Notes: a model not told the origin generated them from the letters alone. 64,000 nucleotides of DNA from Zelopaecilomyces penicillatus (GCA_005765155.1 VCCP01000002.1:5828001-5892000); one strand, 5' to 3'. Positions 49,023 through 59,769 are shown, numbered from the stretch's first letter. Made by a program: numbers and translations.

Positions 49023-50095
49023 GAGACGACATCTTCACACCACCCCCGCCCTTGCTATCAAGAGGGGAGGTTTTACAACTAGCACGACATCTCACTTTCG
49101 CCCCTCGATAGGCACAAGCAAAATGCAACTCGGTTTACTGAGGGAGTTGGATAAAAGGGCGAAAGGAAGACAAGTGTGATATTGACTGTTTGGCAAATGA
49201 TGGAATGGAAATGATGGTATATAGGACTTGGTGATGAGGGAGGAAGCCGCTGCTGGGCTGTATATAGGCGGGCATTAACACATATATATCGATTCAATAG
49301 TACATTATTACTTATGGCCTGATATTTATCGCCTTATTCTGTGACCTTGTGATGCATTCATTGTGCGAATTGGAACAACAGACCGTTCAATTGATGAGCA
49401 TTCTGGATGCAATGCTTATTTTATAGGTATTGCGTTAACTTCATAGCAACCACAAATCTCAATATCAACTGAAAGAAGCCGTGCAACCATAAACTAATTC
49501 AAAATGAGAAGATGGAGCTGTACAGCCATTGAATCTTCGTTTGTGGTTTCCCGGTCAGGAAAATTGTTTGTCGATCTTGTTGCATTGAGCAAACTAGTGT
49601 GGTAGATAAAGCAGGAAATGCGAAAGCCTATTGTGAGCATATTCCACATATCATCACAGCAAGCTTGCCTATTTGTCTTGCATTAAGAATATCAACCTCA
49701 TGAATTATTGTCAGAAGAAGAAGAATAGTTGATTAGTTAGTAACTTGATTAATCTCATGATTCTCGTTGTAGTTTTTGTTTCGCGGTCTCGCTTCTTTTT
49801 GCGCACCAGTTGCGCAGATGCTCAGCAGTTGTAAAAGTCACTAGTCCTAATGTAGACACCTTCTGGAAGCAAAGCTTGCTGGCCAATCGCACGTGCGCAT
49901 TTCCCTTGGACCCCGGACCCCACTCATGCTCAATTAACGTCGTGGCCTTGGTGAGGCGAACTGTCACAGCTCAGAGAAGTCAACATTCTGATCGTTATTT
50001 TCTCCCTCCCCATCCATCCCACCCACCGACCCTCTCGAACCCAACGAAACCTCTCCTTCGCCTCCCGCGACCCGCACTCTAGAACAGCAGAAGCA
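49023..50095. other. Intergenic region
   Basis: RNase T2 3' flank and Asterix promoter. A C-rich leader lies at about 50000-50090. No other feature was recognised. Confidence 0.55.
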
Positions 50096-51010
50096 ATGGC
50101 GCCAAATAACAGGGACATGCGCCGAGCGGATCTGAGTGAGTCCCATTCTACTCCATTCCACCCCCGCGCCAGCGAGCCGGCCAGCCCATCGTGGGGTTTT
50201 CTCTGCGCGCAAAGCGGTTGTTTGGCAAAAACTTGTTCTTTAGCTGACCCTCTCTTGATGCGCCACCGAAATAGTCGTCCCGTATCAGGAACCCAAGGTC
50301 AAGGGTGACGGTGCCGAGTTCGGATCGGCCCTGTCATCAACGATGCCAATGGCGGCCATGTTTACGCGGAACAAATACGTTGGATGGTATGTCTCTTTGA
50401 TTATGGACGGCGCGGTCGAGCCCCCCTTTTTTTCCTGTTCTTCTTTTGCGCGACACGATACGATTGGGGGTTCCCTAAAGGCGGATGTTGAGGTGGCGGG
50501 ACGCGATGGGCCGCGAGGGATGGTGAACGGACGTCTGTGCTGTTGAGCTTTCGGCGTGCGCCGCGTTCCCTTTGCTAAGATGCCTGTTTGCCTGCCCGCT
50601 ACACTGCTTGCTATCCTGGGAAGATGAACAAACGAAGCGAATATGGGCCTCGCGAACCTGTCATGTTATACCTTTCCGCGGGGAGTGCTAACGTTCTGAG
50701 CGAACAGGGGCGCCGTCGTCTTTTCCATCCAGAACTGGCTCGGTGAAAGTGAGGAGTCAAGGAAGAACTCGAGCACGCCCGGCTACTTCTCCGTCGGCAT
50801 GTCAGGTAAGTCGGACCTCCCCACGGGGGCTTCCCCGCGTTTCTCGACTCGGAACCCCATCTTTTCCCCGCAAAACTCAATAGTAAGATTTAACCATTTA
50901 TCGGTGTAGTCATGGCTCTGGGGGTTTCTTACCTCCCGCTCTTCATCCAGGCTCAGGGTCCGCGTGGAGGAACCGCGACCGAAGCCCCGGCCCCGGCTCC
51001 CCCGGCCTAG
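50096..51010 (+). CDS. Protein Asterix (UPF0139), PAT-complex subunit
   Basis: Small ER membrane protein. With CCDC47, animal Asterix (WDR83OS) forms the PAT chaperone complex, which shields polar transmembrane segments during insertion. Four exons, 50096-50135, 50275-50386, 50708-50805 and 50910-51010, give 116 residues (human 106). The conserved start of the fold, IVPYQEPKVKGDGAEFGSAL, spans the first junction. Two membrane segments follow: GWGAVVFSIQNWLG near residues 50-63 and FSVGMSVMALGVSYLPLFIQ near 78-97. The tail is Ala/Pro-rich. All junction phases agree, with Trp51 and Gly restored across intron 2. The 321-bp second intron is the longest in the window. The function is transferred from animals. 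Confidence 0.9.
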
Positions 51011-52359
51011 AGGCCCGAAACTACCGATACGTTGCGGGGGAGACTATTAGAGTATTGTGGGGAAAAGAAATATGATCTAAGAGGCTGAAGGGAACAAAAC
51101 TGAAGTGTGAAATTCACACAGGGTTGGGATTCTGAGTGGATGTGGCAAATTGCATTCATGAAGGTGGCTGATTGATGATGGGGGAGTTGAATGGGTAGGG
51201 AGTTGGCAAACGGGCTGATGAACGACGTCTGTGTACTATCCGATAGTGGAGGGTTATTCAGTCGATGCACTTGGCACTCGAACGGCATATCTATGTATAA
51301 AAATAATTCCCTGGTATTTAAAGCTACGAGCCTTTAGTTGGAAGGCACAATAAATTTGGAGACACACATCAGGAAGGTAGCCAAGAGAAGACAACATACA
51401 AGATGGATATCGAGATCGGAAAATCTTCGGATACAACCTGAGCTGAAAAAGGGACAGATCAGTGGCAAAAGCGACTGTGGAGCTGTAGCTGTTCAATAGC
51501 TGGAGGAGGAATGCGAGAAGCGCAAGGAGCTAAGCGGCGCCCGCCACCAGCGGCAATAATACCAGTGCGTGCAGTGGTGGGTGTGGTGGTGGATCTTGGC
51601 AGGACGAGGGCGCTAAAGAACCACTAACTGCAGAGATCTGGGGACTCTGTACTCTGTTTCTCTACAGATACATAAGAACCACTATTGAAAACAAACTCTG
51701 GTGAGAGTTCACGATCTGGGAAATACGTTCATCTCCTAGGTCCTTTGGAATTAAGGCAGAATGTTATTGCAAGATGAATGTTTACTCTCATCTAGAAAAG
51801 ACATGTTAAGAGGCTGCAGCTGCTATTTTGGGCTGCCGCCCCATATCGGCGCTTAAACCGAGACCCTCGCAGCGCCACAACCAGCTCTGATTGGACCATA
51901 ATCCGTATGCATGAAACGATGCTGCGACAAGCTGTGTCTGAGAATGGAATCCACCCTCCCACTCCCATTCTGCTGTTTGTCCTCTCTTTCCCTTTCTCTC
52001 TCTCACTCTCTTCCTCTCTCGTTTCCTCTTGTGCGACTGTGTTCGTTCTTTTCATTTCTTCCGGATCACTACGGGATACGTGATTGTTTTCTGCGCTTCT
52101 AGCGAAAAACCTCGATTTTCTTGTTATATTAGCGTTAGAGAGACTGGTTCTCGCCTCACTTTTCGCCCATTAATACAACAACGCTGCCATATATATTCAG
52201 AAGAAATTCATCAAGCTCACGCCTACTTGCATACGCATCTACATACCTGCTCGTCTCTGCATAGTTCAACAACAAACAACCGCGCAAGACACGACACGAC
52301 CAGCTACGGCAAAGAAGAGAGAGTGCTTTGGAGAACGAACCTATTTATTTTGGCCCAAG
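51011..52359. other. Intergenic region with strong CT-rich promoter tract
   Basis: 1.35 kb without a supported gene. A dense pyrimidine tract at about 51975-52030 and a long leader precede the small secreted peptide. Such tracts are typical of highly expressed fungal genes (inference). Confidence 0.55.
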
Positions 52360-52698
52360 ATGAAGACCGCATTCGCTTTCGTCATCATATCAGCTGCTGC
52401 CTCGCTGGTCAGCGGCAGCATCGTCATCACGCCGATCAAGGATGACCAGGTCGTGAAGAAGACATCTGGTGACTGCTTCTTTGGCGTCGTCACGCCTCAA
52501 GGCTGCGGGTAAGTCTTGCCAGCGGGTTTCCCTCGTCATTGCTCATATTTGCCATGTCTTGAGATGCCTACCTCGCCTTTATGGCTGAAGCATATATGCA
52601 TTATTCTCTCTCCTTCACCATACCGCTTCTCCATTGTCGCCTCGACGTCATGGTACAATTTACTGACAACTTTGCCTTATAGACCCAGGAGAAAGTGA
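52360..52698 (+). CDS. Small secreted peptide, 54 residues
   Basis: No family is recognised. The ATG at 52360 opens MKTAFAFVIISAAASLVSG, a strong signal peptide with likely cleavage after SG near residue 20. The mature part is about 34 residues with two cysteines (SGDCFFGVVTPQGCG). Exons 52360-52508 and 52683-52698 join to end GCGPRRK. Without splicing the frame stops at TAA just inside the intron, giving a 50-residue product, so splicing adds only four residues including a dibasic pair. The donor (GTAAGT) and acceptor (CTTATAG) are good. The CT-rich leader supports transcription. An effector, pheromone-like or hydrophilic cell-wall peptide are all possible. Expression evidence would be needed, since chance signal-like frames of this length occur. 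Confidence 0.6.
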
Positions 52699-53637
52699 AA
52701 AATATTTTTGTAGGACGTTGCAGAAGATCCAGAGGATGAGGAGCGCACCGATTATAATTACAGCGCAGCATTTCATTTCGCATACTAGACATGGCGCTTT
52801 CCTGGGATTCGCGTCATTATTTCATCGTAGATGACACGTTGGGATTTTATTAAATGGGTAGCAAATTGACTGCTCAAAGTCGAGATATCAGGAGTTTTAT
52901 GGGCGTTAAGAATAACTTTGTTCAGCGACACAAATGAGATGCGCCGTACGGTACTGTGACGGATACTTGTCGGGATTTAGATGCCGAATGGCTTATAGTA
53001 TTGTTATAAACAAATTGTGTTTTTTAATTGTCATGGTCTACTAGTTACTCTCTAGTTACCCTTCCCCCTTTTTTTACTTCCTCTCATGTTTGATACTGTT
53101 TGTCTACATACATTGTGCTGTGATGAGGCCTGGATCCATTGACCTATATCTCAATGTGTCCAAGTATTGTATTGCTGCCATTCTATACAAGTTAGTCATT
53201 GTAAGAGTATCTGACAAGCCCACTAAGAATACGAGACGTTCCAATACATAATTGATGCCATAGCTTTACAATGATTCCTGGTCTCGGTAGGCTGCAACTC
53301 ATCGTCAACGGTGGCTAGTTAATTCGCGCGAATTCGAACGTAAAATGCGCTGCAAAATATAGGTAATGAGGTCGCTTGTATTAGAGTTTTACCAAAACAG
53401 CAAATCACGTTAACGTTTACCAATGCAGCGAGTTAAACTTATTGATATCTTACCTATACTCAAAGAAATTGCCAGCAATTGACAGCAATTCCCAATTGAT
53501 TATAAATAAAAACGACCTCCTGTTCCCTTGCAAGTTCTCTCCCCCTTTCTCATTTCTCAGTACATCAGACCCTCTCTCACTGTCACTTCATCAATTCAAC
53601 TTCAGGACTTTCAATTACGAAAGGAATAGTATTGATC
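52699..53637. other. AT-rich intergenic region
   Basis: Carries the word AGAAATTGCCAG at 53464-53475, whose reverse complement recurs at the 3' end of the next gene. A CT-rich leader lies at 53530-53590. No other gene was seen. Confidence 0.5.
53464..53475 (+). repeat. Left copy of 12-bp inverted repeat flanking the next gene
   Basis: AGAAATTGCCAG. It is the exact reverse complement of CTGGCAATTTCT at 54879-54890 and 54889-54900. Two related CAGCAATT words follow it directly. Confidence 0.6.
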
Positions 53638-54912
53638 ATGTCTACCCTGTGCCCAGAAGACGAACAAAATCTCTTGAGCTCCGGTCTTGTTAGCTCGGTC
53701 AGCCCTCAAGGAACCCGAAAAATTCACAGACGGCGGCTCAACCTATTCAGCGATGAAGAAAATGGCCATATTCCCCTTACCCCCCTCTCAAAAACCCTTT
53801 CCGATTCTGTAGAGGCCGCATTTCACACTATTCCTGACCGACTGATATCAGAGGCAACTCTCAAGTATCTTGGCTACAACACCAAGACGGCTAATGAGCT
53901 CTGGTTTCGCTGGACGCACTGGCCGCCCAACACTGGCGTTATTCGAGAGACGGACCCAGATGATAACAGATGTCTGCAGATGCCGTTCATCGTCTTCGCC
54001 ACTGGCCATCTCGCATCTGGCCGAGAGGTGGACACTTGCGACGACGAGGACGACGAGCCATGGTACAATTGCATGCTTCGATGTGGAATCAATTCAAGTA
54101 CTCAACAAGATATCATGGTGCAAGACTTCCGTGTCATGCGGCTGACGGAGTCATGTCGTTTCTGGCTCAAAGATACAATGATACTGCGGTACCGGGGGTT
54201 AGAAGAAGTGCAGAACGCTTCACAACAACGGTCACTTTCTGGCGTTTCCACATCAATGGGCCCCGAAATGTATTCCGATTCCGATCTTCCTGTCTCTGGC
54301 TGTATCACATTATATAGAGGAACCGACCGAGCGAGTTTAGATCACCTATTCCACGACTCGGATGCTGTCAAAAATCTCGGAGCATTAATCTCTCATTCTC
54401 CAACCGATTTTAGGTCAATGGAGTCGGCATTCTGCTTCGTCGCTGATCAAGATATCGCCGAGAGCCATGCCCAATGGGTCAAGCACCGCCACAACGCCAG
54501 ATCAGTTGTGATTGTTCAAATCACCATTCCCAACTCGGCAATCGAAAGCTTGTCGTCAACGGAGCTTCTGACAACATACTGGCCGAGCATAGAGTGGAAA
54601 ACTCTTGTATTCAAGTGTCGAACTTATCAACGATTGCTTGAGGAGTTGCGGAAGTTCAAGATGGCGACTCTGATTATTGGAAACATTGCCACAAAGCCAA
54701 GTTGGTATTATGATACTTTGAAGAAGCCGGAGGATATCACGGAAAAGATGGTTTTGCTAAATAGGGCAGGCGACAAAGCGGTTCAGTATGTGTTCAATCC
54801 AGATGAAGGAGATGAATTTTTGGATAAGCATGCTAAGTTGAGTTTGAGAACGATTCCTTGTCTAGCATCAAGTAATACCTGGCAATTTCTGGCAATTTCT
54901 GGTAATATCTGA
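53638..54912 (+). CDS. Uncharacterised protein with ADP-ribosyltransferase-like C-terminal region
   Basis: A single exon of 424 residues starting at ATG 53638. The N-terminal half has FHTIPDRLISEATLKYLGYN, then ANELWFRWTHWPPNTG, a very acidic patch (TCDDEDDEPWYN) and FWLKDTMILRYRGLEE. I remember this arrangement from an expanded hypocrealean family without known function. The C-terminal half reads GCITLYRGTDRAS, a Ser-rich loop with DFRSMESAFCFVADQDIAESHA, then VVIVQITIPNSAI. This order of LYRGT, DF...FCFV and a helix with A..HA..W recalls DUF3990 and ADP-ribosyltransferase folds, but no catalytic triad can be assigned. The last residues (NTWQFLAISGNI) are encoded by a 10-bp tandem repeat that also covers the stop. 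There is no signal peptide. Family membership is from memory; function is unknown. Confidence 0.8.
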   Translation: MSTLCPEDEQNLLSSGLVSSVSPQGTRKIHRRRLNLFSDEENGHIPLTPLSKTLSDSVEAAFHTIPDRLISEATLKYLGYNTKTANELWFRWTHWPPNTGVIRETDPDDNRCLQMPFIVFATGHLASGREVDTCDDEDDEPWYNCMLRCGINSSTQQDIMVQDFRVMRLTESCRFWLKDTMILRYRGLEEVQNASQQRSLSGVSTSMGPEMYSDSDLPVSGCITLYRGTDRASLDHLFHDSDAVKNLGALISHSPTDFRSMESAFCFVADQDIAESHAQWVKHRHNARSVVIVQITIPNSAIESLSSTELLTTYWPSIEWKTLVFKCRTYQRLLEELRKFKMATLIIGNIATKPSWYYDTLKKPEDITEKMVLLNRAGDKAVQYVFNPDEGDEFLDKHAKLSLRTIPCLASSNTWQFLAISGNI

Positions 54913-54930
54913 AAATATCTGGCAACCCTG
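54871..54930. repeat. 10-bp tandem repeat across a gene end
   Basis: Six consecutive 10-base units of the type GGCAATTTCT, two of them identical and the others degenerate. They cover the final codons and stop of the 424-residue protein and continue into the 3' flank. Confidence 0.8.
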
Positions 54931-57767
54931 ATATAATGATCTGTATAATATATTGACCAATCAATTACGTATGCTTTAACCATTCATACCGGTCAATTGT
55001 TGGCCAGAATCTATGTCTCTGCTCCAGACTATTTGAGAATCGCTGTCGTGTGCTTGTCGTCAATCTCAGCGTTATTCTCATTTTCTTTTTTACCGATGAA
55101 CTAAAACGTCTGCACTATGTTCACCATCAAGTCTGGCTGTCGGGCTTGTGATGTCCTTTACATCGTCTCAGGATGGTCGCTGAACTTGGTACTTGCTAGG
55201 TTGATACGTGTGATTTGGCTCTGCCTGTGTCTCTGCAGGAGATGGGATAGGATGTGCTGTTGTCGGTTGATTATTCGAGCTTGACGTGTTTGCATATTCC
55301 GTTTGTATGAACAATCGTTGACCTTGGTGATCTGTCTAGTTCATATTGCTTCTTGAGTAGGTCTGACACGACCTTGTTCGGGGTTTTGGAATGTTACCGC
55401 CTGGGATAGACTGACATTGGATGAAGTTTTTCGGAAAGCTTCTTCTGATGTTTTGTCATGCTCTACTGTATTACTCCCGAAAAAGAAGAGGATTGAAGTT
55501 CATCTATAAGTCGGACATGATGGAACCACGCTTCATAGATGGTCTTGAGAGCAAATTGCAAAGGTTTAACAGATTGACCGCATGACCGTTTGTCTACATA
55601 AACAATCATTTTATTTACTTACGTGGTATTACATGTCATGTCACGTCACATGTGTCTCAATTGTCTCCGTGTTGCCAAATCTCTCCAATCCTTTGATGTT
55701 TCTCAGATAACCTTGGCCTTGGCCTCAATTTACTCGACACCTTGTTGTATCGACTAACAGAGATGCTGGCTACGCTCTCGTAAACTATTCGACTCTATGG
55801 CATGCGCTGAGCCGTTTCTCATGCATTTTATTCTCTCTATTTGGCTTGTGTCTAGATACCAGGACCGTCATTGTGTATTCCACTATGAATCCTCAAATCG
55901 GGCAACTACCTGGTGAATACTCTCACCCATTGTCAAGGTGTTTCGCTGAAACCGGCTTAGTTGTGGCATCAAAATGCATGAAAATTAGATATCGTCATTG
56001 TAAAGGTATGGTATCGTGTTGAGGTGCAGAACATGGATCATTTATCAAGGAGAAGGCATGTGCTCCTAACATGAAAACGCCAAAGCAATGTTGTTCTAAA
56101 GAATTCTCATGTATAACCGTGGCTCTACTAGAATCCCAAGCAGAATGCCAATTCGCGCCGGTTTTAGTATCATAATAATGTTTAACTTGGCATTCTACTT
56201 GACTAGTAAGGGCAGGATTGGTATAGCTAGCCTTTCCCCCCAGGCTACGAGATTTAATCTTACGAACATCTAAGCTCTATGACAATCTGACCGTCTCCTG
56301 ATTGAAGAATGTTCCTTCTCTCGGCATCGACTAGCCGGCCTCTTGTCATGGAAGCAACCTACAAAATCTTACCCAAGGGGGAATGTAACAGGATAATATT
56401 GTCAAAGCAGCCTAATACGACTAGGTTTGGCTTACACCAATGTTTGGTGCGTTGGACCAACTGCAAGACAGTTCCATGACCACACTGAACCGTCATCAGA
56501 CATCCTCCTGGTTGTGACAGTATCTTGAATCTTGGAGATGGTTCTCATACTGGCAGCCATCTACACAGCGACGTTTTCATAGACAATGACATACCAACAG
56601 ATCAAGCATGTGGACGAGATATTGCTTAGGTGTAGTAGCCTAGAAGAAAATACCGTTAAGGAAGACGGCGTTGGTACTGCATATACAGATCAGCGTAGCC
56701 CATGATGCTGCCTCTAGGAAAAAACTCGGAGACTCTAACCATATCTTGCTGGACTGAACGATCTCATACAAAAGATGGTATTAAAGGTGCTTCCATACTG
56801 CTACGTGTTACATAGCAATACGTTTGAATACTGCTTTGCTTTACCAACCAGCACCCTGCCAATAAACGAGCGTTGATCACTTCTTACGCCCAAATGTCTC
56901 CAAAGCCTCTCACATAAAACACAAGCATCGTCCAAACACACCTCCCATCGTCTCAAACGTCGCATAAATAGCGCGCGCCTCGGCTTGATCGGCTCCCCAA
57001 TACGCTTAAATAACTTCTAACCCTCACTCACCCCCTTTTCACCCCCCTACCCCTTCACCCAAAACCCAGCACCCCGCTCAGGAGTTTCACCAAGCCCGAA
57101 GTTTCATAACCCTGCCCAATACCACTACTACCTCCGTGGAACCGATCCCCCCCAGGAAACAGTTTGACTCGGCAACTCACTCCTAAATCTAAGCATATTT
57201 TTTCCAGCTCCCTCCCTGGTCGTGGAAAGAAGCTATTATGGGATGAAAGAAAAAAATTCTTACGTCAGACTCTGGGGACGCAGGAAAGATTTCAAGAACC
57301 TGGGTCTCTGTAGCATTTCTTCACATTTTTCGCTATTACAAATCCACATTAGACTGGGGACTCGTTTGAAATCTAATCACACACCAAACCTCAAGGTGGA
57401 CTGACTCGCTGGGTCTCATCTGAACACAAAAAAAAAGAATATAAAAAACAAAAGAATCTCGCAATTTCGTAACGGTGATATACCCGGGGAAATTGCCCCT
57501 AAATCCGTAGCCAGACCCATAGCCGAATACCTAATGCCCCTGCCTCCATGAGAAATAAATGTACATAGCAGATGAAAATCGCCTGCTGGGCTCTTGGAAA
57601 GCGCGCAGCCGTACCCATCACCAATGTATATCATGAATTGGCGCCGCAAATGATACGAAGTAAACCACGTAGCGTTCAGCGACCCTTTGTCGGTGTGAGA
57701 GCGAGGTGCGGCAGTGCCCAGTTTAATCCAGTCGATTCGTATCAGCCAACTCCCACGGAGGAAGAGC
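54913..57767. other. Convergent region nearly devoid of open frames
   Basis: From about 54985 to 57220 hardly any open frame exceeds 60 codons on either strand. At 55117 a short Cys-rich frame begins with MFTIKSGCRACD, similar to the first half of a Zn2Cys6 motif, but lacks the rest. A C-rich stretch lies at 57020-57075. This could be a decayed gene or simply spacer. Confidence 0.5.
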
Positions 57768-59609
57768 TCATTTGGCCTTTGCCAGACAAGCGGTTAGCTG
57801 GGTGTCGCAATCAGACACCTTGACTCCAGCCAAGCGACCTGCATTTGCGGCGTCGGCGCAGTCATTGTGCGGAATGTCACAAGCTCGTTGGGTGGCAGCG
57901 GACTTTGTAGTGAAGGAGTTGCCTTTGACGCCGAAAGGTCGGTTCTTGTCACCGGTATCTTTGACCTCCGGGGCCTTGATACCTCCGACCTCACCGGCCT
58001 TGATGGCTACTCCGTCGCCAGCAGGGGGTTTAGTTGCGCCGTCCGCGGCCTCGACCCCGTCCGCCCCTTCGCCCGCCCCGCCGTCCGCCTGATTGCCGGA
58101 GTCAGCATCATCTCCATTATTTGAGGCATCGTCGGACCCACCATTGTTTCCATTGCCTTGGCCTCCTCCAGCGGCAGGATCTTCAGCAGGGGTTTCAGGA
58201 GCCGCTGGAGTCTCGGGAGCTGGAGTCTCGGGAACAGGGACTTCAGCAGCAGGATCTCCTGCATTGTTGGTATCTCCTGGTTGGCCGTTCTGACCATCTT
58301 GACCGTTCTGGCCATCTTGACCGTTCTGACCGTCTTGACCGTTCTGACCATCCTGTCCGTTCTGGCCATCTTGACCGTTCTGACCATCCTGTCCGTTCTG
58401 ACCGTCTTGACCACCGGCAGCAGGGTCGGCAGCAGGATCAGCAACAGGGTCGGCAGCATTATTGGTGTCACCAGGCTGATCTCCATTGCCACCGTTGTTA
58501 CCACCGTTGTTGCCGCCGCCATTGCCACCACCATTTCCGCCGTTACCACCGTCATTGCCAGCGTTGCCGCCATTGTTACCACCAGCGTTGCCGCCGTCGT
58601 TGCCGGCGTTGCCACCATCGTTGCCAGCGTTGCCGCCATTGTTGCCGCCAGCGTTTCCGCCGCCGTTGCCGCCGCCAGCGTTTCCACCACCATTGCCGCC
58701 ACCACCGTTACCACCACCGTTACCACCACCGTTACCACCATTGTTGCCGCCTCCGTTGGCGGATACAGTAAAGCGAATACAGTCATCTTGAGCACCTCGC
58801 TGGGCCACAGGCATCAGCACAGGCTGGTGGTTGGCTGCAGCTGACATGCTGCACAAGCGGTAGTTTCCTTCGGGAAGGCCACCAGTAACAGCAGCAGAGA
58901 GCAAACCGTTACCGTTTCCAGCATCGTTGATGCCCTTGAAGAAGGCGAATTGGGTTGGGTCCAATGGTGTTGTAGGGTTCTGAGAGTTACCAGTGTCTTG
59001 CACAGTGACGTGGGTGTGGCCGATGATTTGGCCGTTGCCATCCAAATCCTGGGGGGCAGAGTAGTAGGTGGATGTGGCATTGGTGAACGTTCCTGGGGCG
59101 AAGTTGATAAACTGAACCGAAATTTGGAAGTCTTGGTTTGGTGCAATCGTATCTCCATTCTGGGGGCTCACGAAAACACTGGAAACCATTCTGTCGGTAG
59201 ATGGGATGTTGCCCATGGCTGTGAAAACGTTAGTAAGCTGATAACAATACCAATAAATTATGCCATTATTTCTTACGAATGCCATTGCATGATCCCGAAC
59301 GGACCTGGGCGCCGTTGGTGATAGTCTGCCCCTGACAGAAGTTGATGAAATTGTTGGCGTCACTAAGAGCAGGGGGATGTCAGCGGATTTCGGCAAGTGG
59401 TATGGGCATTTATACTGACGTCTGGGAAGCCGACTGGCCATCTGCTCCTGGGTTGTTGCCATCTGATTGTGAGCCGGTCTGGATGAGTTCGGCATTCAAA
59501 GTGACGGCACCACCACCGCCGCCGCCACCTCCACCATTGCCGGCATCACCACCGGCACCACCACCGGCGTTACCACCGCCATTACCGCCTCCGTTACCGC
59601 CTCCGTTAC

Positions 59610-59640
<31 letters not shown>

Positions 59641-59769
59641 TCGATTTCTACCTCCACCCCTTTGTCGTCGATGAAGAGTTCGGGCAAACGGAGCTTGTCG
59701 TGAAAGCTCTGCTGCTTCGGCCACGACTGCCAGGCCGACTAAGCCTGTGAGTAGGGTCTTCAACAACAT
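57768..59769 (-). CDS. Secreted Gly/Asn-rich protein with collagen-like repeats
   Basis: Conserved fungal secreted protein of unknown function; I recall homologues mislabelled as ribosomal protein S17. Exons 59769-59420, 59362-59277 and 59218-57768 give 628 residues. A signal peptide (MLLKTLLTGLVGLAVVAEA) is followed by a dibasic processing-type site (TLHRR) and a Gly/Asn-rich tract. The conserved core, about residues 118-315, contains ANNFINFCQG, SCNGIPMGNIPS, GTFTNATSTYYSAPQDLDGNG, IIGHTHVTVQD, and FAFFKGINDAGNGNG with NHQPVLMPVAQRGAQDDCIR. Next come a long GGN/GGA repeat and then a run of GQD/GQN triplets with Gly at every third position. An Ala/Glu/Pro-rich part leads to a Cys-containing tail (QRACDIPHNDCAD). 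A wall or matrix location is likely. The first intron uses a less usual GTCAGT donor, the only reading that keeps the frame. Confidence 0.88.
58279..58414 (-). repeat. 18-bp in-frame tandem repeat encoding GQDGQN
   Basis: About seven units of an 18-base motif inside exon 3 encode alternating GQD and GQN triplets. The units differ only at wobble positions, which suggests recent expansion by slippage or unequal crossover. Confidence 0.85.
58487..58760 (-). repeat. Gly/Asn-rich coding repeat
   Basis: Repeated GGN, GGA and GND units encoded by GCC/ACC/ATT-rich triplets on the top strand. The antisense strand is also open over this tract, which makes false reading frames. Confidence 0.8.
59612..59640 (-). 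repeat. Poly-Gly coding trinucleotide tract (GCC on top strand)
   Basis: A run of GCC triplets encodes consecutive glycines after the RGGGRNRG sequence near the N-terminus of the secreted protein. Confidence 0.85.

Noticed and set aside
58279..58414. Regular 18-bp repeats reminiscent of an array
   Set aside because: They are contiguous, in frame and without spacers, so this is a coding tandem repeat and not CRISPR; the genome is eukaryotic.
58034..58844. Several long plus-strand frames rich in Pro, Arg and His
   Set aside because: They mirror the Gly/Asn repeat of the secreted protein on the other strand and have no independent start or splice context.
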